64,000 nucleotides of DNA, taken from positions 1 to 64,000 of the forward strand of contig NZ_LGPC01000016.1 in NCBI RefSeq assembly GCF_001431205.1. The letters run 5' to 3'. Under the pieces are notes generated by a model, which searched no databases, was not told where the DNA came from, and saw only the letters and a list, made by a program, of their open reading frames with translations. Source of the stretch: Staphylococcus sp. NAM3COL9. Lineage in GTDB: Bacteria; Bacillota; Bacilli; Staphylococcales; Staphylococcaceae. The position numbers and the translations under genes were made by a program. Position 1 is the stretch's first letter; each line of letters begins with the position of its first letter. This document shows positions 1 through 10,520 of the stretch, in pieces.

Positions 1-1614
<1,614 letters not shown>

Positions 1615-1761
1615 TGAATTATGATGTTTGATTAGCTCATAAAATACTAATTTGTGTGTTATCTCTAACACGTTTGAACCAACAATTTAATGTTGCGTTC
1701 GGAATTAACGTTGACATATTGCAATTCAGTTTTCAATGTTCATTTGGATAACTGCTTTATT
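1615..1761 (-). other. rRNA leader with a boxA-like antitermination element
   Basis: This is the transcribed leader between the proximal rrn promoter and the mature 16S 5' end. On the minus strand it contains TGAACATTGAAAACTGAA at about 1743-1726, close to the boxA-containing element (TGTTCTTTGAAAACTGAA) common in Firmicutes rRNA leaders and spacers. Its role in Nus-dependent antitermination is inferred from the family. Confidence 0.5.
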
Positions 1762-1791
1762 ACTATACCATTTCAATCGACGTTGTGTCAA
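1762..1791 (-). promoter_or_regulatory. rrn promoter P2 (proximal)
   Basis: On the minus strand there is TTGACA at 1791-1786, an 18-bp spacer and TATAGT at 1767-1762, with A/T-rich sequence upstream. It lies about 150 bp before the 16S gene, the usual place for the proximal promoter of a tandem rrn pair. Confidence 0.75.
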
Positions 1792-1931
1792 TAAAAATTT
1801 AATATTTTTTAACAATCATTTAACATTACTTTAATAATATTAAAGTAATTTTTACAAAGTTTCAAGTATATTTTTTACACTTTTTCGAAATTGAATTAAA
1901 TAATGTTTTTGTCGTTTTTGACGACTTTTAT

Positions 1932-1960
1932 ATAATATCAATTCCACAAGGAAAAGTCAA
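1932..1960 (-). promoter_or_regulatory. rrn promoter P1 (distal)
   Basis: On the minus strand there is TTGACT at 1960-1955, a 17-bp spacer and TATTAT at 1937-1932. Together with the proximal promoter it forms the tandem P1-P2 arrangement typical of Bacillales rRNA operons. The 1615-2108 gap therefore holds the leader, both promoters and the mrp terminator. Confidence 0.7.
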
Positions 1961-2064
1961 CACCTTATTTTTCTAGTTGTGATTTATTACGTTCATACTG
2001 TAACGTGTGTTCGTTGGTCACAAGAAATAATTCTACCACCATTCAAAAAAATTGCAAGAGAAAA

Positions 2065-2095
2065 GTGGATAAAAATCAAATTAATTTTTACCCAC
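2065..2095 (-). terminator. terminator after mrp
   Basis: Inverted repeat with arms GTGGATAAAAAT (2065-2076) and ATTTTTACCCAC (2084-2095), one mismatch and a 7-nt loop. On the minus strand it is followed by TTTTCTCTT, as expected for an intrinsic terminator 14 bp past the mrp stop. Confidence 0.65.
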
Positions 2096-2108
2096 TCCTC
2101 AAATGCTA

Positions 2109-3173
2109 CTATTTTCTAGTCTTTTCAATAATTTGTTGTGCCATTGATTGGTATATTTCTCCTAATTTATCATCTGGTTGATAAATAGAAGGAGCGAAAT
2201 CTTTTGGATTCCATGATGGTTGCTCTAATGGTAGGTGACCTAATAAATCTGTTTGTAATTCTTCAGCAAGTTTTTCGCCGCCACCTGTTCCAAATACATA
2301 TTCTTTATTTCCACTTTCTTTGCTTTGGAAGTAAGACATGTTTTCTATTACACCTAAAATTGTGTGTTCAGTGTGTTTTGCCATTGCTCCAGCTCTTGCT
2401 GCAACAAATGCTGCAGTAGGATGAGGCGTTGTTACAATAATTTCTTTACTTGATGGCAACATCGTATGTACATCTAAAGCAACATCCCCTGTACCTGGTG
2501 GTAAATCTAAAATTAAATAATCTAAATCTCCCCATCTCACTTCAACAAAGAAATTCGTAAGCATTTTGCCTAACATTGGACCTCTCCATATAACTGGTGC
2601 ATTTTCTTCAACGAAGAAAGCCATTGAAATTACTTTAACACCATGACGTTCAACCGGTATGATTTCTTTGCCTTGTACACCTGGTTTTTCGTCAATTCCC
2701 ATCATGTCTGGAACGCTAAAGCCATAAATATCAGCGTCAACTAGACCAACTTTTTTACCTTCTCTAGCTAATGATACTGCTAAATTCACTGCTACTGTAG
2801 ATTTTCCAACGCCACCTTTACCAGAAGCGATGGCTATAAACTCAACAGGATTGTCTTTTGATAATAAACCTTCTATTGTTTGTTGCTCGTCATCGCTCGT
2901 ACCTCTGTATTGTTCTACTACATCAGATGGTAATTCTTCAAATCTAATGCCAACCGTATTAGCCCCATTTTCTTTTAATACTTCTACTATGGCCATTTGT
3001 AAATCTAATTGAGGTTGTCCCCCTAATTGAGCCATAGCTATTTTGACACTTACATGCTCTATTTCTTCTTTAATAGTAACCTCTACTATCCCATCAGTTT
3101 CTTTTAAAGGTACATTTATTATTGGATCTTTTAATTCTCCAACAAGTTCTTTAACTTGCTCAGTCGTTAACAC
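2109..3173 (-). CDS. mrp: Mrp/ApbC-family P-loop ATPase, Fe-S cluster carrier type
   Basis: 354-residue cytoplasmic protein of the Mrp/NBP35/ApbC family, which binds ATP and is thought to hold and transfer Fe-S clusters. Residues 1-90 form the N-terminal MIP18/DUF59-like domain and residues 112-354 the ParA/MinD-type ATPase. The deviant Walker A motif GKGGVGKST is at 118-126 and the family signature LDLPPGTGD follows. The frame contains no cysteine at all: the usual C-terminal CxxC after the ENMSYF motif is replaced by QSKESG. Family membership is certain; whether it binds a cluster is open. It is transcribed alone toward the 16S gene and ends at a hairpin terminator. Confidence 0.95.
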   Translation of the reverse strand: MLTTEQVKELVGELKDPIINVPLKETDGIVEVTIKEEIEHVSVKIAMAQLGGQPQLDLQMAIVEVLKENGANTVGIRFEELPSDVVEQYRGTSDDEQQTIEGLLSKDNPVEFIAIASGKGGVGKSTVAVNLAVSLAREGKKVGLVDADIYGFSVPDMMGIDEKPGVQGKEIIPVERHGVKVISMAFFVEENAPVIWRGPMLGKMLTNFFVEVRWGDLDYLILDLPPGTGDVALDVHTMLPSSKEIIVTTPHPTAAFVAARAGAMAKHTEHTILGVIENMSYFQSKESGNKEYVFGTGGGEKLAEELQTDLLGHLPLEQPSWNPKDFAPSIYQPDDKLGEIYQSMAQQIIEKTRK

Positions 3174-3511
3174 AATGCGTCCCCCTCTTTATAAAATAAT
3201 CATTATTTATATTTTAACAAACAAAACTTAAGTTTGCTTTAAATAGATTATATTCAGTATAAATATAATCTACTTATTAAAAAAGAAGTTAGCTCACTTC
3301 ACTCTCTATCAAAGAATAAACAAACTAACTTCTTATAGTAATTGCTATATCATTGATATAATTCTTGCCTTCCCAAATGGTAACTTTAAACTATTAGTCA
3401 TAAAGTTAAAGTATTTCAGTTTCTACTATATATTAACACTATCTTCACTCTTCATGATCACAACAGTTAAAGTACTCCAATTAACTGAATTGATTTTCTA
3501 AAGCACTATGC
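3174..3511. other. intergenic region with two inverted repeats
   Basis: No gene is visible. It carries an 11-bp perfect A/T-rich inverted repeat (TAGATTATATT at 3244-3254 with AATATAATCTA at 3262-3272). A second pair has arms AAGAAGTTAG at 3283-3292 and CTAACTTCTT at 3325-3334 around a 32-nt loop. Either could end the sdrM-sepA transcript arriving from the right on the minus strand. The mrp promoter should also lie here, but I could not pick one with confidence. Confidence 0.4.
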
Positions 3512-3964
3512 TTATTTTCCATTTAAGTTTTCACTATCTGGATAAAATATTTCCTTACATATAAATAAGAGTCCAACTATAAATACAATCACCCAAAAAT
3601 CAATATTTATATAAGCGTAATGGATATGCACTATGAAGTAAAATAGCAATGTTGTTACTGTGAAAGTAATTAAGTGATAAGTTAATCCTTTAAAATATGG
3701 GTTGTCTGGTAATTTTTTTCTAAAGTAATCCATTAAATTCTCTATTATAAACAAGTTAAAATAACCTAATACAATATAACTACCATAATAAATTAAGTTA
3801 TCGTAAAAGTTTTTGTTATATCCAAAATACGCAAGGTGGAAATAAATAAGGATTCTACTCAAGCCATATAATCCAAATCCTAAAAATGTTAAAAATATAG
3901 CACCAGAAATAATAAATACCGAAAGTACAATAAGCGTTGTAAATAAATATTTTATATATTTCAT
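3512..3964 (-). CDS. sepA: SepA-like small multidrug efflux protein
   Basis: 150-residue integral membrane protein with four hydrophobic segments, about residues 8-32, 56-76, 90-113 and 120-136. The stretch [20 protein letters not shown] near the N-terminus matches S. aureus SepA (157 residues) as I recall it. SepA is reported to export biocides such as acriflavine, although its small size makes it an unusual transporter. It lies 234 bp downstream of an sdrM-like MFS gene on the same strand, as in S. aureus, which supports the name. Whether it is an efflux pump itself or an accessory factor is uncertain. Confidence 0.85.
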   Translation of the reverse strand: MKYIKYLFTTLIVLSVFIISGAIFLTFLGFGLYGLSRILIYFHLAYFGYNKNFYDNLIYYGSYIVLGYFNLFIIENLMDYFRKKLPDNPYFKGLTYHLITFTVTTLLFYFIVHIHYAYINIDFWVIVFIVGLLFICKEIFYPDSENLNGK

Positions 3965-4198
3965 TGCTTACTGTCCTCCCTTTTTACTCTATTTCGATAT
4001 TCCGCTTAATAATCATCTAACTTTTATTACAATCTCACTGTTCTTTTATTAAAACTGTAATCGCATAAACTATATTACCATTATAATAACCCACCACCAA
4101 ATACAAATTAACAGGAAGCTCTACTAATCAAATTATAACGTTTATTAACGAAGTGTACCCTGTTTTGGTTATATAAATATAGCTTACTAATTCGATTC

Positions 4199-5527
4199 CT
4201 ATTTCTGTTCTTTATAAAAAACAATCCATGAAATCGTTAGTATAATCAATATAATTAAACTAAGTAAAATAACATTGTGTATTTGTAGACTGATAAAAGT
4301 AAATGATAAAGCATAAACATAACCCATCACGGTAGAACCTATTGAATTACCCAAACTTTTGGTTAATGTATAGAGTGACATCATCCGCTTCATATTATTT
4401 AGTGAGGACTCTTCCTGAGTTATAACACTATCTTTTGTGTAAACTGTACCAAAGCTAACTCCTGCAAGTAATAAACTAAATGCTATAAATAATGGTGATT
4501 CGGTGCCTATAAAAACTAAAATGCCACATAGCATTAATAGTGTGAATGCAAATATATATAATCCTTTTCTACTCATTCTAGCCTCTAATTTATCTAATGA
4601 AAAATTAAGTGCTAACCAAGCGAATGAAATTGGAAATATTACAAAACCACTTTGTAATGGTGAGAGGTCCATTTCTTCTTGTAAATAAATGGGCATATAT
4701 AAGTTGTACCCCATCAGAATAATTGCATAAGCAAAATCGGTGAAGAATATTAAAATAATCGTCTTATTAAATTCTGTAACTGGTACAAATGGTGTTTTAA
4801 CATTTTTTTCATTTTTATAAAGTATCACTGCCATTACACAAGCTAAGATAAGTGAGATTATGTTTAAATATAAATTTGCTTTATTCATAACTGCAAACAT
4901 TAAAAAGAAGACCAATACATAGAAGAACGTTAATCCTTTTACGTCTAATTTGTTCTTTGCAGTTGTACTTTCATTTTCAAAATGAAATGTGATCATCACC
5001 AATATCATAGCAGCAATTGCAATCGGAATATTCACGAAGAATAACCAATTCCATGTTGCAAATTCTAAAATAGTTCCTCCTAAAACTGGACCGATAATAC
5101 TAGAGATCCCCCATACACTGCCAACAATTCCCATAATTTTATAACGTAATGGGATTTCAAAGGCAAGTTTAGGTACGATTTGACTCAGTGCCATCATTAC
5201 ACCAGCGCCTAAACCTTGTATAAAACGAGACATGATAAGTATGCTGAAAGTACCACTTATTCCGGATAAGAAACTACCTATAATAAAAAACAATAATCCT
5301 AAAAGCGTGATATAAATAATTTTTGTTCGATCTAATAATTCTCCCACAATCGGATTAGCTATGACAATTGCAATAAAATAAACTGCAAAAATCAATGAAA
5401 TAGATGAAGTAACATTTAAGTCATCTCTTATAGTAGGAATTGCCAAAGAAACTATTGATGTTTCTATAGCCGACATAAACATAATTAATACTAATGCAAC
5501 TACAATACCTAAAGACTTAACATTCAT
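4199..5527 (-). CDS. sdrM: MFS multidrug efflux transporter, SdrM-like (DHA2 type)
   Basis: 442-residue major facilitator with a proton antiporter character. The N-terminal segment reads ALVLIMFMSAIETSIVSLAIPTI, typical of DHA2 drug exporters. The motif A loop GELLDRTKI follows TM2, and the motif C-like GPVLGGTIL lies in TM5. The length is close to S. aureus SdrM (about 447), which exports norfloxacin and dyes, and the gene sits upstream of sepA as there. The start follows AAGGAGGT at the usual distance. Twelve to fourteen membrane segments are expected. Substrates are inferred from the orthologue and may differ here. Confidence 0.85.
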   Translation of the reverse strand: MNVKSLGIVVALVLIMFMSAIETSIVSLAIPTIRDDLNVTSSISLIFAVYFIAIVIANPIVGELLDRTKIIYITLLGLLFFIIGSFLSGISGTFSILIMSRFIQGLGAGVMMALSQIVPKLAFEIPLRYKIMGIVGSVWGISSIIGPVLGGTILEFATWNWLFFVNIPIAIAAMILVMITFHFENESTTAKNKLDVKGLTFFYVLVFFLMFAVMNKANLYLNIISLILACVMAVILYKNEKNVKTPFVPVTEFNKTIILIFFTDFAYAIILMGYNLYMPIYLQEEMDLSPLQSGFVIFPISFAWLALNFSLDKLEARMSRKGLYIFAFTLLMLCGILVFIGTESPLFIAFSLLLAGVSFGTVYTKDSVITQEESSLNNMKRMMSLYTLTKSLGNSIGSTVMGYVYALSFTFISLQIHNVILLSLIILIILTISWIVFYKEQK

Positions 5528-5658
5528 AATTTACCTCCTTGCATAATAAATTAAAATTCTTTTAAGCATAATCGGATCAATTACTATGTTGTGATAAGTT
5601 TCAAATCGAATACTTCAAATTAAAACTATTGTTTTATCGTAATTTGTTTTAAAAAAAG

Positions 5659-5705
5659 AGCGGGATAGAAATCAAAATTTAAAATTTGATTTCATATTCC
5701 CGCCC
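5659..5705 (-). terminator. palindromic repeat acting as terminator after the hemolysin III-like gene
   Basis: Long imperfect hairpin with outer arms GCGGGA/TCCCGC and inner arms GAAATCAAAATTT/AAATTTGATTTC. On the minus strand it is followed by CTCTTTTTTT, so it fits the end of the transcript of the gene ending at 5853. A second member of the same repeat family lies at 63234-63288. Confidence 0.75.
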
Positions 5706-5852
5706 CCACAAAGCCTACTAAAAAATAATACGAGAGCCGGAGCTCTTGCATAAGAACTACTCGTCTTATAAATGAAGAAGTAATTCTTAAAAAACTTAAA
5801 ACAAGTATTTATGTTCTAGACACTATTAAATCGTAATGTATTTTTCTTAAAG
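5706..5852. repeat. A/T-rich intergenic repeat-like tract
   Basis: No gene is visible between the hairpin repeat and the following gene. It contains AGAGCCGGAGCTCT (5734-5747), a dyad-like sequence, then low-complexity A/T-rich DNA. The GC-rich spot inside A/T-rich spacer resembles the flanks of dispersed staphylococcal intergenic repeats, but I cannot show copies beyond this window. Confidence 0.3.
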
Positions 5853-6536
5853 TTACATAAAATATAAAATAGCTATAAAATGAAATACGGATGCAATCAC
5901 TATAAAGAAGTGCCAAATCATATGAAAGTATGGACGCTCTTTTTGTGCATAGAACCATGCTCCGACCGTGTAAGCAATACCACCGAATAGAATAAATAAC
6001 ATAAACGTTACCGAAGAATCAAAGATAATTGTCGGTAAAAATAAAACACCAATCCATCCCATAACTAAATACATTGTTAGACTCAATTTATGACTAACGT
6101 TTTTAGCTAAAGATTTGTATAGAATGCCCCAGAGTGTAATACCCCAAAGCACTGCCATTGCAGTCCATCCTAACCAACCACCGATTAACACTAAACATAT
6201 AGGCGTATATGTTCCGACAATTGCGATATATATCATACTGTGATCAATAATTCTAAGTATATATTTATGCGAAGATTTGTTAGGCATCGCATGATAAACC
6301 GTTGAAGATATAAACATTAGAAAAATACTTATCACGTATAGTGAAACGCTAAATGAACCTAATATGCCATGATCCAAAAAACTTTGTATCGCTGCATACG
6401 GCAATACGCATAAAGCAATGAATGCAGCTGCCCCATGTGAAACTGCGTTTCCAATTTCCTCACCAAATGTTAAAGGTACAATATTTTTAAATGTTTTAGC
6501 CACTTTGCTATTATCTACATCTACTGTATGAGACAT
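5853..6536 (-). CDS. hemolysin III / PAQR family membrane protein (YqfA-like)
   Basis: 227-residue, seven-segment membrane protein of the hemolysin III (PAQR) family. Conserved family features seen are the early EEIGNAVSHG (His in the first segment), VYHAMPN with a later DHSMIYIAIVGTYTP block, and the C-terminal MIWHFFIVIASVFHF, whose histidines form the putative metal site. The in-frame GTG at 6548 overlaps the ribosome binding site AAAAGGGTGG, so I place the start at ATG 6536. The physiological role of bacterial members is not settled, and haemolysis should not be assumed. It lies 19 bp after the uridylyltransferase-like gene, probably in one operon. Confidence 0.88.
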   Translation of the reverse strand: MSHTVDVDNSKVAKTFKNIVPLTFGEEIGNAVSHGAAAFIALCVLPYAAIQSFLDHGILGSFSVSLYVISIFLMFISSTVYHAMPNKSSHKYILRIIDHSMIYIAIVGTYTPICLVLIGGWLGWTAMAVLWGITLWGILYKSLAKNVSHKLSLTMYLVMGWIGVLFLPTIIFDSSVTFMLFILFGGIAYTVGAWFYAQKERPYFHMIWHFFIVIASVFHFIAILYFM

Positions 6537-6555
6537 AAGTGTAACCACCCTTTTA

Positions 6556-7743
6556 TTAAATCAAATTCATACGTTTCAAATCAGCTGTAGCTGTTTCAAC
6601 ACTATCTTTACCTTCTTTATTTTTTAAAGGAGAAAATTCTTCTTCTCTCGGTACTTGTAATGTAATAAAGCTATTAGCATATTGAAAAATATCAAAATAG
6701 AACAATTCAAACTTAAGCGTCGCTTGCTCTATTACGCCAAAATCATCATCTAATTGTTTTAATTTTTTCATCGCTAAATGATATGGCAATGCATAGTCAA
6801 CTACATTGTTAATAAATAAAAGTTTAAATGTATGTATTCCTATATTGGCGTTTTTAAATTCATTAGCAACTTCAGGGTCTATTTCTGAATATTCAAGTAC
6901 AGTATCTTTTTGATTAGCTGTAACTAATCTACCAACACTCTCACCCTCATTAGGTTGAATTGATTTCGTAGTGATATCCATACTTTTTTGGAACGTATAA
7001 CCTGCAAATAATGGGTCCAATACTTTTACAAGAACGTTATCAATATTATTCAAGAAAACATATTCCACACCATTGTCTGTCATTTCTTCTAAGTAGCCTG
7101 AATTTTTGAGTGACTTGAACACGCCGCCATTACCGTTAGGCGTTTCTAGAATATTACCATCGACATCTAACACTAACTTGCCTTCTTCAGATAAGGCAAC
7201 AATGTTTTCTTGCTTGAAAAAGTGCACATGCGATTTATCATATCCAAAATAATCTTTACTTTCGAAAAATAATTGTGTTTCTTTGTCATTTACTTTGCTA
7301 GTCATGATATACCAATCAACAGCTACACCTGTTTGCTCTTTTAATGCTATTAATTGTTGTGCTTGAATTTCAAATAAGCTAACGCCTTCAATTTCAAACG
7401 AACCTTTAGGCCCTTTATAACCTAAACGCGTCCCTTGCCCACCTGCCATTAATAAAACAGCAAATTTGCCTTTTTGAATTGCTTCTAAACCAACTTCTTC
7501 ATATTTTTTGATTTCTTCTTCAGAAAAATTATTTTTAACATCATATTTCACTTCATTAATAGAAGAAACATCATCAATTACTTTTTTATTTACATACAAA
7601 TCTTCATATAAACCTTGAATATCAGATAAGTTTAAAGAATCTACTTTATTAGCTAATTGTTCTCTCTCATTTGTACTCATGAGTTTTTCAAATTCAATTA
7701 AATGGTCTTGTTTAAACTTTTCTAAACCTTTCTTATCTAGCAT
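6556..7743 (-). CDS. UTP-dependent uridylyltransferase family protein (UDPGP type)
   Basis: 395-residue cytoplasmic enzyme of the UDPGP type 1 family, which includes UDP-N-acetylglucosamine/UDP-glucose pyrophosphorylases. The nucleotide-binding signature [17 protein letters not shown] spans about 98-114, followed by YIMTS and the sugar-site block NGNGGVF near 205. It resembles the S. aureus gene called probable uridylyltransferase SA1974. Because GlmU supplies UDP-GlcNAc in bacteria, the substrate of this eukaryote-like enzyme is unknown. The ribosome binding site TAAGGAGAG supports the ATG at 7743. It is the first gene of a likely two-gene operon with the hemolysin III-like protein. Confidence 0.9.
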   Translation of the reverse strand: MLDKKGLEKFKQDHLIEFEKLMSTNEREQLANKVDSLNLSDIQGLYEDLYVNKKVIDDVSSINEVKYDVKNNFSEEEIKKYEEVGLEAIQKGKFAVLLMAGGQGTRLGYKGPKGSFEIEGVSLFEIQAQQLIALKEQTGVAVDWYIMTSKVNDKETQLFFESKDYFGYDKSHVHFFKQENIVALSEEGKLVLDVDGNILETPNGNGGVFKSLKNSGYLEEMTDNGVEYVFLNNIDNVLVKVLDPLFAGYTFQKSMDITTKSIQPNEGESVGRLVTANQKDTVLEYSEIDPEVANEFKNANIGIHTFKLLFINNVVDYALPYHLAMKKLKQLDDDFGVIEQATLKFELFYFDIFQYANSFITLQVPREEEFSPLKNKEGKDSVETATADLKRMNLI

Positions 7744-7863
7744 GTTCTCTCTCCTTAATATTCAAATATTAGATAAAAATTATATCTTATTACTGACTTG
7801 AATATATAATTTCACTATTTGTACTTTATATGATTATGATTATATGCACAACCTTAATCATAA

Positions 7864-8361
7864 TCATTTAAAAAACAGTTGATTAATAAACGGTTGAAAA
7901 AATACATAAGTTGCGCCTATAGTTAACGCACTCGCAAGTGATAAATCAACGAGACCACCTGTTTTAAAAACCAAAGGGAATTTCACACTGATTGGGATAG
8001 GATATAAAAATTTAACTCCCCTAGGTGTTAACATATCTAGTATAACATGAGAAAGTATTCCTAATATAATGGTAATCAAATAATAAATCGGCGTTTGAAT
8101 AGCATATAATAAGCAAATTATAATTGAAATAAATAATAGCGAGTGTGTGAATGTCCTATGTCCAAATAATATTCTAATAAAAAAACTCAAAACTTTTAAT
8201 CGTCTACCAATTTTACTCTGTGCATGACAAATATCAGGTAATAAACTTGATATAATTGCAAGCGTTATAACCGTAATTGATGTAAACAAATCTGTATGAA
8301 AATATTCTATAGTTAATGCGCCTACTAATAAACCGCATGATGCGTGGGTTTTACCTGTCAT
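7864..8361 (-). CDS. membrane-bound metal-dependent hydrolase family protein (YdjM-like)
   Basis: 165-residue integral membrane protein. The N-terminal MTGKTHASCGLLVGAL, the SSLLPDICH block, the HRTFTHSLL block and LSHVILDMLTPRGVKFLYP carry the His/Asp pattern of the YdjM/LexA-regulated metal-dependent hydrolase family (DUF457). Four or five hydrophobic segments are present. I place the start at ATG 8361 because AAGGAG lies 8 nt upstream, whereas the GTG at 8367 is too close to it. The substrate is unknown. It is monocistronic and divergent from the small gene to its right. Confidence 0.85.
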   Translation of the reverse strand: MTGKTHASCGLLVGALTIEYFHTDLFTSITVITLAIISSLLPDICHAQSKIGRRLKVLSFFIRILFGHRTFTHSLLFISIIICLLYAIQTPIYYLITIILGILSHVILDMLTPRGVKFLYPIPISVKFPLVFKTGGLVDLSLASALTIGATYVFFQPFINQLFFK

Positions 8362-8471
8362 TTTCACTTCTCCTTATCGCAATATATTTTATCATATCTT
8401 TTACACCAATGCGAACATACTTTCGTAAAAACATTGAGTATAACATATTCAAAAAAGTATCACACAATTAC

Positions 8472-8500
8472 TTGAAAACGATTGCATGTTGTTGTATGAT
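8472..8500 (+). promoter_or_regulatory. sigma-A promoter of the UPF0457 gene
   Basis: TTGAAA at 8472-8477, a 17-bp spacer and TATGAT at 8495-8500, ending 35 bp before the start codon at 8536. Confidence 0.6.
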
Positions 8501-8535
8501 GTAGCTATAAATTAATTAAAGGATGTGTTCTAGAT

Positions 8536-8796
8536 ATGGCAATGACAGTTAAAAAAGATAACAATGAAGTAAGAATTCAATGGAGAGTTGCAGATATTAA
8601 GATTCCAACAGGTGATATTAAGAACATTTCACAAGATCAAAATATCCATGAAATCCCTAAATTAGATAGAAACAAAGTTTCAAGAATTGGTTCTACTTTC
8701 GGAAAAACAAACCGTGTTATCATCGACACTAATGACCATGAATACATTATTTATACGCAAAACGATCAAAAAGTATATAATGAAGTAACTAAATAA
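8536..8796 (+). CDS. UPF0457 family small protein
   Basis: 86-residue soluble protein matching a conserved staphylococcal family (UPF0457, SA1975.1-like). It starts [20 protein letters not shown] and ends with an [12 protein letters not shown]-type PH-like beta pattern. The conserved block is [16 protein letters not shown] near residues 54-69. The start follows AAAGGATG, 10 nt upstream of the ATG. No signal peptide or membrane segment is present. Its function is unknown; members look like small PH-like (SunI/YnzG-type) folds, but I cannot support a role. It has its own promoter and a strong terminator, so it is a single-gene unit. Confidence 0.85.
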   Translation: MAMTVKKDNNEVRIQWRVADIKIPTGDIKNISQDQNIHEIPKLDRNKVSRIGSTFGKTNRVIIDTNDHEYIIYTQNDQKVYNEVTK

Positions 8797-8885
8797 TATA
8801 TTTGAGCGTGCACATATCAAAACATTTGCTTATGTTAACAACCAAAATTTGATTTTTTAATTATGCTTTCGCTTTACAACCGAGT

Positions 8886-8923
8886 CAAACCAAATGCAGT
8901 AATAGCATTTGGTTTGTTTTTTT
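8886..8923 (+). terminator. terminator after the UPF0457 gene
   Basis: Perfect stem AAACCAAATGC / GCATTTGGTTT with a 7-nt loop, followed by a T-rich tract. The terminator is about 90 bp past the stop codon. Confidence 0.85.
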
Positions 8924-9102
8924 ATAAATAAACCTTAATTTTTGTAGAGAATACTTTTTCAAAAAACTTCTGCTCTTTTCACATTAAAATAATAATATCT
9001 TTACATCTAACTTTATATGAATAGCAACAATTAATAAAAAACAGTTTATATTTTTAAGTTAATGCAATACCCGTCGAAAGCTTGAACAAAAATTTGTCGA
9101 CA

Positions 9103-9148
9103 GATTAAAGAATCCGGGACATAAGTAGCTGTCTCGAATTCTTTAATC
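9103..9148. repeat. intergenic hairpin between the UPF0457 gene and the permease
   Basis: Stem-loop with arms of about 18 nt: GATTAAAGAATCCGGGACA against TGTCTCGAATTCTTTAATC, one mismatch, and an 8-nt loop. The core GGGACATAAGT is typical of dispersed staphylococcal intergenic repeats. It lies past the end of the permease on the minus strand and may help end that transcript. The rest of the 8924-9193 gap shows nothing coding. Confidence 0.55.
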
Positions 9149-9193
9149 TTATGGTCAGTAGATGACTGGAGCGAATCAGTGCTTGTATTTGTT

Positions 9194-10519
9194 TTATAAT
9201 GCTAAAGTTGGTGGTAACCTTGAAAATCCTCTTGTAAGAAAAATTAAGTAAATAAAGCCAATACTTGTCCATGCAGTACCTAATATCAGTGCATGTTTAT
9301 CTAAACTTATAAACAAACATATATCTAATATCATTCCTATTGATGGTAAAACAAAATATGTAATCAGCTTCACTCCCTGTCTCTGCTTCAATTTAACAAA
9401 GTAAAAAGCAATAACTGATAAATTAACAAAAGTAAATGAAATAAATGCACCAAAATTAATGAATGAAGTTGAAGTACTTACATTCATAAAGATACCAATT
9501 AAACCTACAATACCTATAAACATTATATTAAAAATGGGTGTCTGTCTTTTCTTTTCTACAAAACCAAATATTTTTTTACTGAGTACACCGTCACGCCCCA
9601 TTGCATAAAGAAGTCTTGCTCCACTGGTTTGTGCTGATAGCCCTGAAGCTAATTGTGCTAATATCAAACCACTTAAGAATAGTGCAGAAAGTAAGTTTCC
9701 TCCTACCATTTTAGCTATTTCAAAAGCAGCGGAATCAGTATTATTAATAACATTAAAATTAGGAAGTGTAATTGATAATACATATCCAACTGAAACAAAT
9801 AAAAATCCACCTACAACAGTAATAATCATAATGGCTCTCGGAATCGTTTTTGTAGGGTTTTTTGTTTCTTCAGCCAAAGTAGTAACTGCATCAAATCCTA
9901 AGAATGAATAACAAGCAATCGCTGCACCTGCCAATATTGGAGAAATATGGTTTTCTTTTATGGTAAAAATACGACTACTCAAAAGCTGTCCTTCGCCCAT
10001 TCCATGGACAACATGCCAAATACATAAGATAATAAATATAGAAATCACTAATAATTGAAAAATCATTATTAATAGACTCATAGATGTCGTTGTATTAATA
10101 CCTATAATATTGATTAACGTTGTCATTACTATAAATATTATAATCCATGCCCAACTTGGTATAAATGGAAATGCAGTGGACAAATACTCTGCTCCAATAA
10201 GCCATATGACTAAGGGCAAAAATAAATAATCTAATAATATTGTCCAACCAATCATAAATCCCAATGATGGATGGAGACTTTTAGAAACAAATGTATATGC
10301 AGATCCTGCAGAAGGAAAAGCTTTTGCCATTAAACCGTAACTATATGCTGTAAAAAGCATTGCAATAGTTGCAAATAAATATGCATATGGTACATAACCA
10401 TTCGTGACTTCATACAATGTGCCATATGTTCCAAAAACAATCATTGGGGCCATATATGCTAATCCAAACATAATAACTTGGTATAAAGACAGAGATTGCT
10501 TTAAATTTGCTTGTTCCAC
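9194..10519 (-). CDS. APC-family amino-acid permease
   Basis: 441-residue permease with about 12 membrane segments of the amino acid-polyamine-organocation superfamily. The N-terminal LSLYQVIMFGLAYMAPMIVFGTYG carries the unwound TM1 substrate-binding pattern, and YSFLGFDAVTTLAEETKNPTKTIPRAI is the classic TM6-loop signature of this family. The substrate cannot be named. A GTG start at 10519 is preferred: it follows AAGGAG by 10 nt and sits just past the stop of the upstream amidohydrolase. The two are therefore translationally close and probably one operon, which hints that the permease brings in an amine or amide handled by the partner. Confidence 0.88.
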   Translation of the reverse strand: MEQANLKQSLSLYQVIMFGLAYMAPMIVFGTYGTLYEVTNGYVPYAYLFATIAMLFTAYSYGLMAKAFPSAGSAYTFVSKSLHPSLGFMIGWTILLDYLFLPLVIWLIGAEYLSTAFPFIPSWAWIIIFIVMTTLINIIGINTTTSMSLLIMIFQLLVISIFIILCIWHVVHGMGEGQLLSSRIFTIKENHISPILAGAAIACYSFLGFDAVTTLAEETKNPTKTIPRAIMIITVVGGFLFVSVGYVLSITLPNFNVINNTDSAAFEIAKMVGGNLLSALFLSGLILAQLASGLSAQTSGARLLYAMGRDGVLSKKIFGFVEKKRQTPIFNIMFIGIVGLIGIFMNVSTSTSFINFGAFISFTFVNLSVIAFYFVKLKQRQGVKLITYFVLPSIGMILDICLFISLDKHALILGTAWTSIGFIYLIFLTRGFSRLPPTLAL

Positions 10520-10520
10520 A

